Source of the DNA: an uncultured Nitrososphaerales archaeon
GTDB taxonomy: Archaea > Thermoproteota > Nitrososphaeria > Nitrososphaerales > Nitrosocaldaceae
Direction: 5' to 3'
DNA: 64,000 bases
Assembly: GCA_938030895.1 (NCBI GenBank)
Contig: CALHIV010000007.1
Location: 1 to 64,000, forward strand
Below the pieces are notes generated by a model. That model worked only from the letters and a program-made list of their open reading frames with translations, had not been told where the DNA came from and did no database searches. A program made the translations under genes and the position numbers. The stretch's first letter is position 1, and the number at the start of each line of letters is the position of its first letter. Below are positions 1-12,417 of this stretch, piece by piece.

Positions 1-476
1 TTAAGCCTCTTCTGCCTAAGTATCTTATAGCCTGTAAATGCTGCTAGTGGTGCGGTAACTGCTGTTATTGCTCCTAGTATGCTCTCAGGGATGACAAGGA
101 ATGTTACGACGAACTCAAATAGGAATGGGTTGCCATTCTGATCATTTGCTGCAAATATCCAGTTGCCTACCATATCGAAGCCACCAAAACCAAGAGTGCC
201 AGGATCTATGATAGCGCAGGTACCAGCAGGAATGAAAAGAGCCCAACTAGCAGGTGTTTGCCATGCAAGGGTATTATCAGGTCTATACAATGCTGCATAA
301 TCTATTGTAGTATCAGTATCTACACATATCTGGAATTCGCCTTTATTGCCTAGGACATATGGTGAATTTAGAGCAGTTACGCTTGCTACTGCATATGCAT
401 TGTTGGCGTTACCAATAGATCCTATTACTGCCCCTACAACAGCCATAACCATTACGATATATGCGATCTTCTGCAT
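1..476 (-). CDS. Exported protein with C-terminal membrane anchor (3' end outside window)
   Basis: The 158 visible residues start at ATG 476 and run off the left edge without a stop. Residues 1–29 form a signal peptide ending in an Ala-rich site (NANNAYA). The middle is a small, probably beta-rich domain with two cysteines that could form a disulfide. The C-terminus has VIPES, then about 18 hydrophobic residues and a basic tail (YKILRQKR). This tripartite end resembles archaeosortase sorting signals (PEF-CTERM type). It is a possible substrate of the sortase-like protein at 49878–50840. A TATA-like stretch at 490–506 fits a leaderless transcript. No specific function is recognised. The signal and anchor are seen; the sorting role is inferred. 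Confidence 0.8.
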   Translation of the reverse strand, partial: MQKIAYIVMVMAVVGAVIGSIGNANNAYAVASVTALNSPYVLGNKGEFQICVDTDTTIDYAALYRPDNTLAWQTPASWALFIPAGTCAIIDPGTLGFGGFDMVGNWIFAANDQNGNPFLFEFVVTFLVIPESILGAITAVTAPLAAFTGYKILRQKRL

Positions 477-489
477 TAAGTATTATTTG

Positions 490-506
490 ATGTATATATA
501 TTTAAG
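490..506 (-). promoter_or_regulatory. TATA-like promoter of the exported protein
   Basis: An A/T stretch reading AAATATATATACA on the minus strand lies about 20–30 bases upstream of ATG 476. This is the expected spacing for a leaderless archaeal transcript. Called from sequence only. Confidence 0.45.
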
Positions 507-803
507 ATTTGTGTAACATTAAATACATAATAGAGATTATATAACAATAATTCTAGAAGATTAATACTATAACATTTGGATTAGCGATCAACAACAGTCG
601 AGCACTGGTGTCGTACTTGCCTATAGAAGAGTTAGAATAAAGGATGAGACGTCACCATTATATCATGCTAGCTCATTTATATTAATATAAATATTATTCA
701 CCATCATGGTACTCATTCTAATTATATGGGTGAATTAGGGATGTGCCAGTATTATTAGTTATCAATAATGGGAATTAAGCTAAAATTTAAATACATGAAT
801 CAT

Positions 804-812
804 GTATAATAT
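804..812 (+). promoter_or_regulatory. TATA box of the small ORF–CBS transcript
   Basis: GTATAATAT lies about 25 bases before ATG 831, so the mRNA is predicted to begin at the start codon itself. This supports the otherwise weak 58-residue ORF. Confidence 0.5.
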
Positions 813-830
813 AGCGTAGGGTGGTATGGT

Positions 831-1007
831 ATGAGTATGATATACATGATGGTTGCACAATGGAATACAAATGCTGCACTAAGCATAGCAGCGTTGCTAT
901 CATCCTTGATGGGCAGTATGAGTAGTGAACGTGGAACCTACTTGCCCTATGTTTACATCTTATGCACAGTTATCATACCACCCTACATGGAGAGAGGGGG
1001 TAGATAG
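831..1007 (+). CDS. Small hypothetical protein (58 aa)
   Basis: This ORF of 58 codons ends two bases before the ATG of the CBS-domain gene. A TATA box ending 18 bases upstream of its ATG predicts a leaderless transcript covering both genes. The product is fairly hydrophobic, with a possible membrane helix around residues 15–30 and another at 40–52, and it ends in a short basic stretch (ERGGR). No family is recognised. It could be a small membrane partner of the CBS protein or a translated leader that couples ribosomes to the next gene. Support is positional only. Confidence 0.45.
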   Translation: MSMIYMMVAQWNTNAALSIAALLSSLMGSMSSERGTYLPYVYILCTVIIPPYMERGGR

Positions 1008-1009
1008 AG

Positions 1010-1507
1010 ATGTCTATAGCATCTATATCTGTTAAGGATGTTATGAGCAAAGATATAAAGAAGATGAGTATGAATGGGAGTGTAAAGGATGCTATAATAC
1101 TGATGACCTCATCATGGGTAAGTAGTGTTATAGTGCTTAACAGCAACGATGAGCCCATAGGCATATTCACAGAGAAGGATGCTATAAGAGCAGTAGCATG
1201 GAATGAGAACGCATTAGATACCAAACTATACTCTGTTATGAGTACCCCATTGGTAAGTGTTGAGGATACAACCTCGCTAGAGACTGCACTGAATATAATG
1301 GTTGAGAGGTGCATAAACCATCTACCAGTGATACATAATGGTAAGATAGTTGGAATGATAACCAGCAGGGATATTGTAAGGTTTATAACAAAGAATAGGT
1401 TACTCACACCAGAGGTTATAACAGAGAGCCGTGTTGAGATTGGTAAATTACATAGTATAAGTGAGTATATGAAGGATTTTGAAGTGATAGGTAGAGGAAA
1501 CATATAG
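1010..1507 (+). CDS. CBS-domain pair protein
   Basis: The 165 residues are almost entirely two CBS domains (about residues 8–70 and 73–130). Landmarks are VKDVMSKDIKKM, the GIFTEKD strand-helix of the first and HNGKIVGMITSRDIVRF of the second. Such stand-alone Bateman modules usually bind adenine nucleotides and sense energy state, often acting on a partner. No enzyme domain is attached. It is co-transcribed with the tiny ORF upstream and followed by a universal stress protein, which suggests a stress or energy-sensing role; the ligand is unknown. Confidence 0.88.
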   Translation: MSIASISVKDVMSKDIKKMSMNGSVKDAIILMTSSWVSSVIVLNSNDEPIGIFTEKDAIRAVAWNENALDTKLYSVMSTPLVSVEDTTSLETALNIMVERCINHLPVIHNGKIVGMITSRDIVRFITKNRLLTPEVITESRVEIGKLHSISEYMKDFEVIGRGNI

Positions 1508-1648
1508 CGACTGTTTGATAGGATGTATGAAGAATGGAGGGATTAGAAGTTAACCCTCTCTCCATCTTTTTATAGGCTATAGTGATAGTGAACCATTTTA
1601 TGAGGATATACACAAAGACTATTATTAAAGATCTTCAGGATGAAGTAG

Positions 1649-2074
1649 ATGAAGATACTAATAGCTATAGATGGTTCTGAGCAGTCATTTAAGGCTGCTA
1701 GATATGCCATAGATATGATTAGGAGGATGGGTAGTGATGCATCTATAATACTACTTCACGTTGTGAGTATACCCCAGTTCCCTCACCATCTAGGCTCCCT
1801 AGATGAGTACTACATGAAGATAACAAGGGAAGTGGATGATTGGTTCAACATAATATCGAGTTGGGATGAGAGCAAGGGTATAAATATAAGGAGGAAGGTG
1901 ATCCATAGCCATACATCGATAGTGGAGGCTATAGTTGAGTATGCAGAGGAGGAGGGCGTTGATCTGATAGTTATAGGTACAAGGGGTAGATCTAGGTTTG
2001 TTAGAGCACTACTGGGGAGTGTTGCTCAAGGTGTTATCACATATGCTAGATGTCCAGTACTTGTTGTTAGATGA
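1649..2074 (+). CDS. Universal stress protein, UspA family
   Basis: This 141-residue, single-domain Usp protein starts MKILIAIDGSEQS, the usual first beta strand and loop. Near the C-terminus it has GTRGRSRFVRALLGSVAQ, which matches the G-2x-G-9x-G-S/T ATP-binding motif of ATP-binding Usp proteins, followed by the typical final strand CPVLVVR. Length is normal for the family. It sits 141 bases after the CBS gene on the same strand. The family works in stress survival; the exact target cannot be told from sequence. Confidence 0.92.
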   Translation: MKILIAIDGSEQSFKAARYAIDMIRRMGSDASIILLHVVSIPQFPHHLGSLDEYYMKITREVDDWFNIISSWDESKGINIRRKVIHSHTSIVEAIVEYAEEEGVDLIVIGTRGRSRFVRALLGSVAQGVITYARCPVLVVR

Positions 2075-2154
2075 TTGGATGGTATTGGTCGATTATGGCT
2101 AGAGTATTCCCTTCCCATACAAACTATATATGGTAAGTTCTACTCTAAAGCTAG

Positions 2155-2848
2155 ATGAGGATAATAGCATTGATGAGCGTAGTACTCATCCGCAGTTATA
2201 GTTGCTCTACCTAACTCCTATGCCCAGCAGACTCCTTCTACTCCTACACTCTTCCAGATACCAGATCTAGAGATGATATAAAGATCCTTACCCTTACAGG
2301 AAGGGATGCTCAAGGCAACCCTGTGAGTATGGAATTCATCCTGAGTAGAGGTACTATGATGATGGCTAGAACAAGCATGATGATGGACCCAAGCATGATG
2401 TTTGGCATACCAATGATGATGCAGATGATGGCACAGATGCAGATGCAGATGTAGATGTAGATGCAGATGCAGATGAGCATGGGCCAAGGGATGGGCGGTA
2501 TGGGTAGTATGGGCATAACAAAATACCATGGCACAGATACAACAGCAGATGAATGCTTGGATGAGGAGCCATTACATTGTGCAGGGAGGCTCTATAACGA
2601 TAGGGGATAGCACATATATGATAGAGGTAGGGAATGCAAGGTTAAGCGATGATGGTAGGGTCTTTATTAATGCAGTTATAGACCAAGGGCTGAATAGGAA
2701 TGGCAAGGTTATAGCATGGGGCACCCTGGATAGGGATGATGGCCTCAAGGGTAGGATACTCCTCTGGGATGGTAGAACCCAACTGAATAGTGTAAAGTTC
2801 ACTGCAAATGGTAGTGTAGAGGATGCACTCATATCCTATCTGTCATGA
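2155..2848 (+). pseudogene. Decayed Met/Gln-rich exported protein gene
   Basis: Pieces of one exported protein lie in different frames. MRIIALMSVVLI (frame starting 2155) continues after a shift near 2191 as AVIVALPNSYAQQTPSTP, together a good signal peptide with an A-x-A cleavage site. After another shift near 2260 comes DDIKILTLTGRDAQGNPVSM and a Met-rich tract with repeated CAG-ATG codons. Two CAG codons have become TAG (2452–2454 and 2458–2460). A further shift near 2515–2525 leads into the C-terminal 106 residues (2528–2848), which stay open. With three frameshifts and two stops this is a pseudogene, unless the assembly is poor. The C-terminal piece could still be made from ATG 2528. No domain name is recognised. 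Confidence 0.7.
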
Positions 2849-2926
2849 TCTATAACCATCACCATACTATTCTATTTTTATTGGCATGCTTCAGGTAACT
2901 AATAAAAATATCCATATCTTAGCCTA

Positions 2927-4246
2927 TTATACAAACACGAGTATCTTCAGTAGAGTTGCTATTATCATGCTTGGCAAGAGTATCCTTGCAATATCCAGCA
3001 GCCTTGAGGGTATCCTTAGCCTTGAGTTCATGTTAACCTGTTCCATCACCTCTTCTCTGCACATGAACCATGCTACTGCTACAACCATCAGTGTAGCAGA
3101 GATAGCCAATGCTATTGTGCCGAAGATCCAATCGAATGCATCGAGTACCGGTATGCCGAAGATACTCAGATTTAACGGACTGTAACTCAAGGCTGATGGT
3201 AGTCCTAGCAGTAGAGATACCAAGGTTACTAGCATAGTTGCCTTGCCCTTGGTGAACCTAAATGTGTCCTCTAGCGCTGATACAGGGATCTGGAGCATAG
3301 ATATGGATGAGGTTATCCCTGCTATGAGTAGGAGGAGGAAGAACATCATGCCTACAATGTAGCCATGCTCTATGTTAGAGACGATCTTGGGCATGGCCAT
3401 GAATACGAGTGCTGCTCCCTGTACATCTAGCCCATTGGCAAAGACCATGGTGAATACCATTAACCCAGAGAGGAATGCAACTGTAAGGACTGAGCCTATT
3501 ACTATGAGCGATGTTGTGATCACAGACCGTCTATGCTCCCTGGTATAACTTGCATATGTTACTAGGACACCAAGCCCGATGGAGAGGGAGAAGAACGCCT
3601 GCCCTATAGCTGATGACCATACATAAGGATCTAATAACCTATCATTATCTGGCTCTGTGTAGTATCTTAATCCTAAACCCTCTCTATCCATGCTGAGACC
3701 TACCAATGCTAGGCATACAAGTATAGCAAATAACAGTATCACACCATACCTGTTGAACCTCTCAACCCCTGACCTTAACCCGCTCTTGACTATGGCATAG
3801 TTCACTACAACTACGATCAGGTAAGAGGCTAGAGGATACCATGTATCTATGAACTCCTCAAACCCCTGATATGAGTTAAGGATGCTCATGGCAAAGTAAG
3901 CAAGTATCCATCCTAGTACTACCATGTAGTAACTCAGGATAGCAATACATACACTTATCATGAAGAGTCCTATGAACCTGAACCTAGACCTTATCCTTGA
4001 TAGCGCTGAGACTATGGATGTTCTGTAACGCATGCCAAGGACCAACTCGAGTACCATGAATGCTAAACCGAATGTGAAGAGCACTATTATATACACGAAG
4101 AGGAATGATGCCCCTCCGTTTGAACTCACCATGTATGGGAAGCGCCATATACTCCCTATACCTACTGCAGAACCTACAGCGGTTAATATGAAGCCCGTAT
4201 AGGAGCTCCAAGTCTCCCTCTCTCTATCCTTTGCCTCATCCATCAT
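2927..4246 (-). CDS. Sodium-dependent transporter, NSS/SNF family
   Basis: The 439-residue polytopic protein carries the family hallmark in the first helix, GSAVGIGSIWRFPYM at about residues 26–40. There the unwound helix binds substrate and sodium. About eleven hydrophobic helices follow. Bacterial and archaeal NSS proteins such as LeuT import amino acids with Na+. The substrate here cannot be predicted. Length is slightly short compared with LeuT (about 510 residues) but the fold seems complete. It is a single gene, with A/T-rich DNA downstream and the class III aminotransferase upstream on the same strand after a 66-base gap. Confidence 0.9.
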   Translation of the reverse strand: MMDEAKDRERETWSSYTGFILTAVGSAVGIGSIWRFPYMVSSNGGASFLFVYIIVLFTFGLAFMVLELVLGMRYRTSIVSALSRIRSRFRFIGLFMISVCIAILSYYMVVLGWILAYFAMSILNSYQGFEEFIDTWYPLASYLIVVVVNYAIVKSGLRSGVERFNRYGVILLFAILVCLALVGLSMDREGLGLRYYTEPDNDRLLDPYVWSSAIGQAFFSLSIGLGVLVTYASYTREHRRSVITTSLIVIGSVLTVAFLSGLMVFTMVFANGLDVQGAALVFMAMPKIVSNIEHGYIVGMMFFLLLLIAGITSSISMLQIPVSALEDTFRFTKGKATMLVTLVSLLLGLPSALSYSPLNLSIFGIPVLDAFDWIFGTIALAISATLMVVAVAWFMCREEVMEQVNMNSRLRIPSRLLDIARILLPSMIIATLLKILVFV

Positions 4247-4312
4247 ATACGCTCACATATGTGACTCATGGAATGATTTACATTACTATATTTACATTAT
4301 TATACATGTTAA

Positions 4313-5689
4313 CTAACTAAATGCTATGTCAGATGCTATCCTCTCACTTGCATCTATCAACCGCCTTATATCTATGTTGTCATGCTCAATGCTTATAGCG
4401 CCTAATTTGTTTGGCAAGAAGAAGATATCATACATGCTTAGCAATGCAAAGTGGTAGAGCCTCTGCATCTCTATACTACACATTGCAACATCCCTGGCAC
4501 TTCTGACATCCTCAACCCCGTGCTTGAGAAAGTGTGTCAAGAAGAGTGAACCAATACCAGTACTCTTTACCCTAATACCATGCTCATTCATAACCTTATC
4601 TATACTCCTTCTAGCCTCATCTCCAAGCATCTCAAGCCTAGAGTAGATGTATGGGTTTCTTGTAAGATACTCAAGGACAGCAACTCCTGCAGACATGCTC
4701 AAGGGGTTCTCTGAGTATGTGCCTCCTCCAATGCTCACCCAATCCCCTTTGGTCTTACCCCTAGCATCTGCTAGTCTCATAACCTCCTTTAGACCACATA
4801 CCACACCTATAGGTAGTCCACCACCTACTATCTTACCAAGCGTGAATAGATCTGGATCTAGAGAGTAGATATGTTGTGCGCCATGTAGTGATAATCTAAA
4901 GCCAGTAACTATCTCATCAAGGATGAAGAGTGCACCACTCTTCCTTGCATACTCTTGCAAGGCATGTAGATAATCTCTATCGCCAGGTATGCACCCTGCG
5001 CCCCCAAGCAATGGTTCAACTATTATACATGCTAGATCATCCCTAACCATATCAAGTATGCTTATAGATCCATGTATATCGTTGAATGGTAATGCTACTA
5101 CATACCTCAACTCCTCCTCCAGTATTCCTTTGCCTTCAGGCATATGGAATGGGTAGTTTACAGAATGCATCAGATCTGTATTGAAGCCATGCCATCCTCC
5201 CTCCATCTTTGCTATCATCCTCTTCCCTGTGTATGCCCTAGCAAGTCTAACAGCGTACATGGTTGCTTCAGAGCCCGTGTTTGTGAACCTGAGCATCTCA
5301 CCTCTAGGCATCAGCTTGCTTATTAGTTCTGCTAGACGTAGGACATGCTCATTGACAGTACCAAATATCGTACCTTCTACACTACGCTCTCTTAATACAT
5401 CGACAACAACCTTTGGCGAGTGCCCAAGTATAAGGCTCCAATGTCCCATCCAATAGTCTGTATATGCATTCCCATCAACATCGTATATGTACTTTCCAGA
5501 TGCCATTCTAGCAAAGAATGGATATGGTTCAAAGTACCTTATGTTATGGCTCGTGCCAGATGGTATGATCGATGATGCATGCTCAAAGAGTTGCTTGGAT
5601 CTCTTTGTCTTGGACTCGTAGTGCTTGATGTATCTGCTTAAAAGCCTGCTTGCTTGTTGCTCTTGCACACATCTAATATACTGGTACAT
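4313..5689 (-). CDS. Class III aminotransferase, glutamate-1-semialdehyde aminomutase-like
   Basis: The 458-residue PLP enzyme of aminotransferase class III shows FTNTGSEATMYAVRLARAYTG (cofactor phosphate region), EGGWHGF, ILDEIVTGFR (Asp contacting the PLP ring) and LGKIVGGGLPIG with the Schiff-base lysine. This pattern is closest to HemL, the glutamate-1-semialdehyde 2,1-aminomutase of 5-aminolevulinate synthesis. Thaumarchaeota often carry a HemL plus paralogues. The divergent N-terminal 40 residues and lack of other haem genes nearby leave open a different amino-group transfer. The start at 5689 is the longest; an alternative start further in is possible. Confidence 0.85.
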   Translation of the reverse strand: MYQYIRCVQEQQASRLLSRYIKHYESKTKRSKQLFEHASSIIPSGTSHNIRYFEPYPFFARMASGKYIYDVDGNAYTDYWMGHWSLILGHSPKVVVDVLRERSVEGTIFGTVNEHVLRLAELISKLMPRGEMLRFTNTGSEATMYAVRLARAYTGKRMIAKMEGGWHGFNTDLMHSVNYPFHMPEGKGILEEELRYVVALPFNDIHGSISILDMVRDDLACIIVEPLLGGAGCIPGDRDYLHALQEYARKSGALFILDEIVTGFRLSLHGAQHIYSLDPDLFTLGKIVGGGLPIGVVCGLKEVMRLADARGKTKGDWVSIGGGTYSENPLSMSAGVAVLEYLTRNPYIYSRLEMLGDEARRSIDKVMNEHGIRVKSTGIGSLFLTHFLKHGVEDVRSARDVAMCSIEMQRLYHFALLSMYDIFFLPNKLGAISIEHDNIDIRRLIDASERIASDIAFS

Positions 5690-5727
5690 TTAATAACTCT
5701 TCTGAGCTCTGAACTGTGTACAGTTTG

Positions 5728-5738
5728 ATTAATATATA
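5728..5738 (+). promoter_or_regulatory. TATA box for the His-rich small membrane protein
   Basis: GATTAATATAT sits about 25–30 bases before ATG 5761 and again predicts a leaderless transcript. Confidence 0.45.
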
Positions 5739-5760
5739 TGAGGCAAGAGAGTGATGTAGA

Positions 5761-5925
5761 ATGGTTCGTGCAGAGCATGGAAGAGAGAAGGGAGAAGAGG
5801 GAGAGGAGCATGGACATACACATGCGCATAAACCATATGCTGTCTGGCTTGTTATAGCTATACTAATAATATGTACTGTTGTGCCTACACTCCTAATATT
5901 ACTGAGTATGCCGAAGCTGCCTTAG
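5761..5925 (+). CDS. Small His/Glu-rich single-pass membrane protein (54 aa)
   Basis: The first 25 residues are charged and histidine-rich (GEEHGHTHAHK). They are followed by one strong membrane helix at about residues 27–50 (WLVIAILIICTVVPTLLILL) and a five-residue tail. The His cluster could bind a metal such as copper, zinc or nickel. A TATA box at proper spacing supports expression. The gene lies just upstream of the rRNA promoter on the same strand. No family is recognised; the metal idea is inferred from composition alone. Confidence 0.6.
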   Translation: MVRAEHGREKGEEGEEHGHTHAHKPYAVWLVIAILIICTVVPTLLILLSMPKLP

Positions 5926-5950
5926 TGATGCTGAAGAGTAGCGTGGAACT

Positions 5951-5963
5951 AAACGTTTATATC
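5951..5963 (+). promoter_or_regulatory. rRNA operon promoter (TATA element)
   Basis: AAACGTTTATATC resembles a BRE plus TATA box and precedes the rRNA leader by about 25 bases. Transcription is expected to begin around 5985–5990, leaving a leader of about 170 bases before 16S. Confidence 0.6.
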
Positions 5964-5979
5964 TTTTGGTTAAGATATA

Positions 5980-6086
5980 GTTAGTGGCGTAGAGCGGCAT
6001 CTGTAGGAGGTATGGAGGGTACTCCATCCAATGACCTACAGATCTCCAATTACGCTAACAGGATGGGGATCCAACCCAGTTGGATC
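5980..6086 (+). other. Structured rRNA leader: nested hairpins
   Basis: The leader contains a 9-bp stem ATCTGTAGG/CCTACAGAT (5999–6007 with 6035–6043) enclosing a 6-bp stem ATGGAG/CTCCAT (6012–6017 with 6022–6027). A looser outer stem pairs GTTAG-CGTA near 5980–5991 with TACGCTAAC ending near 6059. A second hairpin GATCCAAC/GTTGGATC (6068–6075 with 6079–6086) follows. Probable roles are folding, processing or antitermination of pre-rRNA; the function is inferred. Confidence 0.55.
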
Positions 6087-6089
6087 TGA

Positions 6090-6127
6090 CGTGGGTTATG
6101 TATCCATGCAGTATTGGGCTATGTATG
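6090..6127 (+). other. 16S processing stem, left half
   Basis: TGGGTTATGTATCC (6092–6105) pairs perfectly with GGATACATAACCCA (7665–7678). GGGCTATGTATG (6116–6127) pairs with CATACATAACCC (7644–7655) with one A-C mismatch. Unpaired bases on both strands between the helices form a bulge-helix-bulge-like site, where archaeal tRNA-splicing endonuclease normally releases pre-16S. Confidence 0.75.
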
Positions 6128-6159
6128 AATAGATATCATGGCCTGTACTCTTCAGGCCG

Positions 6160-7629
<1,470 letters not shown>

Positions 7630-7643
7630 GCAAACATAATATA

Positions 7644-7680
7644 CATACATAACCCGTGCAGAAAGGATACATAACCCATG
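7644..7680 (+). other. 16S processing stem, right half
   Basis: This is the complement of 6090–6127. CATACATAACCC (7644–7655) and GGATACATAACCCA (7665–7678) close the 16S precursor stem. The rest of the 16S–23S spacer holds no tRNA-Ala, unlike many euryarchaeal operons. Confidence 0.75.
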
Positions 7681-7760
7681 AATCCAGTGATGATGCAACC
7701 CTGTATGAGAGTACAGGGTGAAGGGCGTAGTGGATATCCATGATCATATCCATGATGATC

Positions 7761-7789
7761 GCCATGCATGGTTGCGTATGTTTCAGGAT

Positions 7790-7795
<6 letters not shown>
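7761..7795 (+). other. 23S processing stem, left half
   Basis: GCCATGCATGGTT (7761–7773) pairs with AACCATGCGTGGC (10756–10768) with one G-U. CAGGATAGTTGC (7784–7795) pairs perfectly with GCAACTATCCTG (10735–10746). Unpaired bases separate the two helices on each side, again a bulge-helix-bulge arrangement for release of pre-23S. Confidence 0.75.
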
Positions 7796-10734
<2,939 letters not shown>

Positions 10735-10740
<6 letters not shown>

Positions 10741-10768
10741 ATCCTGGAGCGCAATAACCATGCGTGGC
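10735..10768 (+). other. 23S processing stem, right half
   Basis: GCAACTATCCTG (10735–10746) and AACCATGCGTGGC (10756–10768) are the partners of the left half at 7761–7795. Confidence 0.75.
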
Positions 10769-10816
10769 GATATAATATAAGATCACTAAATTGTTACTAG
10801 TCAGTGGATCTAGTCG

Positions 10817-10838
10817 TTGGCCGTTAGTTGGCCGTTAG
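10817..10838 (+). repeat. 11-bp perfect tandem duplication downstream of 23S
   Basis: TTGGCCGTTAG occurs twice in direct succession (10817–10827 and 10828–10838). It lies in the 178-base gap between 23S and the convergent hypothetical gene; nothing else is recognised in that gap. Confidence 0.85.
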
Positions 10839-10924
10839 TTGCTGGATCTGTAGTGATAGGATAGTGTAGGATAGGGTAGGTAGGTGTAGTGGTCACTTCT
10901 GGTTAATAGCAATAGTGGTTAAAT

Positions 10925-11566
10925 CTATGAGCTGGCAGATGGTGAATGGCTCTTCGTAGATAGAGGTATAGATACCCCATCTACTAGTGATCTTAACGTA
11001 ACAAGGATATCATCTACACTACAAGTTGTACCAAAGGCCTTTATGCAATTAGATCTGTACTCTCTGCCTTTTATTGCTTGTATCCACAACTCGTATCTGT
11101 ACAACATCTTGAAGAGTACTGATAATAGCCTCCTAATATCCTCATACTCATTGTACGTCGGCTCCCTAAGCATGGATAGATCTGATAGGCTCCATATATT
11201 GGAAAGAGAGGTAGAGGTTGGAGTATCACTGCCATTATTACAGCAACTTCCAGTTCTATAATCACTCTTATCCGTACATGGAGTATTATCTAGGGCAAGT
11301 ATCTTTGGTGCATATCTATGCCTGTTTATGAAGACGGATAGATCACGATCCCTAACAAGCATACCAAAGCCCCATAGCACCACTTCACAGCCCTCAAAAG
11401 ATATATGGTATCTACTGCTGCCCATATTCGGCTCTGGCGGTCTATACCTAGTGAATCCAAAGAGGAGGAGTAGGTTACCATCATGCTCTATATCCCTACC
11501 CATATCCCATAGTATGAGATCTATAAGCCTCTGAATATGTATCGACCCCTTATTCAGTTCTGCCAT
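10925..11566 (-). CDS. Hypothetical protein, second gene of the DUF169 operon
   Basis: The 213-residue soluble protein has no family I recognise. The N-terminal half is compact and mixed (FGFTRYRPPEPNMGSSRYHI, FEGCEVVLWGFGMLVRD). A low-complexity Ser/Thr/Asn stretch with a Cys-Cys pair lies around residues 103–125, followed by a helical region with many Tyr and Leu. It starts 17 bases after the DUF169 gene ends on the same strand, so the two are almost surely one operon and may act together. There is no signal peptide or membrane segment. Confidence 0.7.
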   Translation of the reverse strand: MAELNKGSIHIQRLIDLILWDMGRDIEHDGNLLLLFGFTRYRPPEPNMGSSRYHISFEGCEVVLWGFGMLVRDRDLSVFINRHRYAPKILALDNTPCTDKSDYRTGSCCNNGSDTPTSTSLSNIWSLSDLSMLREPTYNEYEDIRRLLSVLFKMLYRYELWIQAIKGREYRSNCIKAFGTTCSVDDILVTLRSLVDGVSIPLSTKSHSPSASS

Positions 11567-11583
11567 ATGTCCTGATCAACCGG

Positions 11584-12273
11584 CTAGACCAACATAGCCT
11601 TGTTTGCATGCAGACACTCCTCTACATTAACCACTTCTCTTAGATGCTCTATAAACATACCAACCATGCTCGGATGTATAGCAACGAAGAGATCGTTTGC
11701 AGAGTACGGTGTCCTTAACCTGCTTGGTGTACACCCCAACCCTATAACTATGCCCTTTATTGAGTATGCTTCTCCTAGTATTGCACATGTTGGTCTGCTC
11801 CTTATCCTATACCTTATCCCTGCACGCTCTGCTGCATCAACAACTAGCATGACCTGCTCTGCATTACAGAAGAATGTTATTAGGTCCACATCGTTACCTG
11901 AGCCTGCATCCTCTAACATATCTGCTGGTATGTAAGATATTGCTGCCTTCCTTGGAAGTCTTGGCAGTTTGGATATATCCTCTATGCTTATCCATCCTAT
12001 ACTGGTTAGTAGTTTAACATCATCATTCTCTTTGACCTCATCTACCTCTCTAAGACCATGCGTAACCTTGCCTATACTGCAGTTATGGTCCACATCAGAA
12101 GTATAGAATGCAGAGTCTATTCCAAGCCTCCAGAATGAGCAGCTTGCTGGTGCATATCCCATAAACCTTCTCCTCCTAGATGGTGGTTCGTCTTCTAGGC
12201 GTACTATGATTGGGTTATTCTCAAGCCTCAATAGCCGGCTCATCTCCTTCAACTCCATCCTATTCAACCCCAT
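11584..12273 (-). CDS. DUF169 family protein
   Basis: This 229-residue member of DUF169 (COG2043) shows the family's features: an APASCSFWRLG segment, FYTSDVDHNCSIGKVTHGL with paired His and Cys, a middle DLITFFCNAEQVMLVVDAA strand-helix, and RPTCAILGEAYSIKG near the C-terminus followed by GLGCTPSRLRTPYS. Four well-spaced cysteines (in SCSFW, NCSIG, TCAI and GCTPSR) suggest metal or cofactor binding, but the family has no established reaction that I know of. It is the first gene of a two-gene operon. The call is firm; the function is unknown. Confidence 0.85.
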   Translation of the reverse strand: MGLNRMELKEMSRLLRLENNPIIVRLEDEPPSRRRRFMGYAPASCSFWRLGIDSAFYTSDVDHNCSIGKVTHGLREVDEVKENDDVKLLTSIGWISIEDISKLPRLPRKAAISYIPADMLEDAGSGNDVDLITFFCNAEQVMLVVDAAERAGIRYRIRSRPTCAILGEAYSIKGIVIGLGCTPSRLRTPYSANDLFVAIHPSMVGMFIEHLREVVNVEECLHANKAMLV

Positions 12274-12417
12274 CCTATCACATCACCATAATAATCTTAC
12301 TGATTCTTATTATTAAACATTATTATAAAATATTCTAATCAATATTAACAAGTATGTGCATTAACTGTATATAAATGCCCAAAATGATTAAATTGTTAAT
12401 ATAGGGAGAGTTATAAT

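Larger units (their letters stand above)
477..830. other. Intergenic region with divergent promoters and a 16-bp palindrome
   Basis: This 354-base gap separates the minus-strand exported gene from the plus-strand small ORF and CBS gene. It contains the minus TATA near 490–506, a perfect 16-bp A/T palindrome at 676–691 (TTTATATTAATATAAA) and a plus TATA at 804–812. I see no coding potential and no RNA gene here. Confidence 0.5.

Noticed and set aside
2218-2529. Minus-strand His/Leu-rich ORFs across the CAG-ATG repeat
   Set aside because: They are mirror readings of a simple repeat in the decayed plus-strand gene and have no promoter or homology signals.
7630-7783. tRNA in the 16S–23S spacer
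   Set aside because: No cloverleaf can be formed; the sequence is used by processing stems and short hairpins.
10747-10924. 5S rRNA after 23S
   Set aside because: No 5S-like conserved segments are present; only repeats and A/T-rich DNA.
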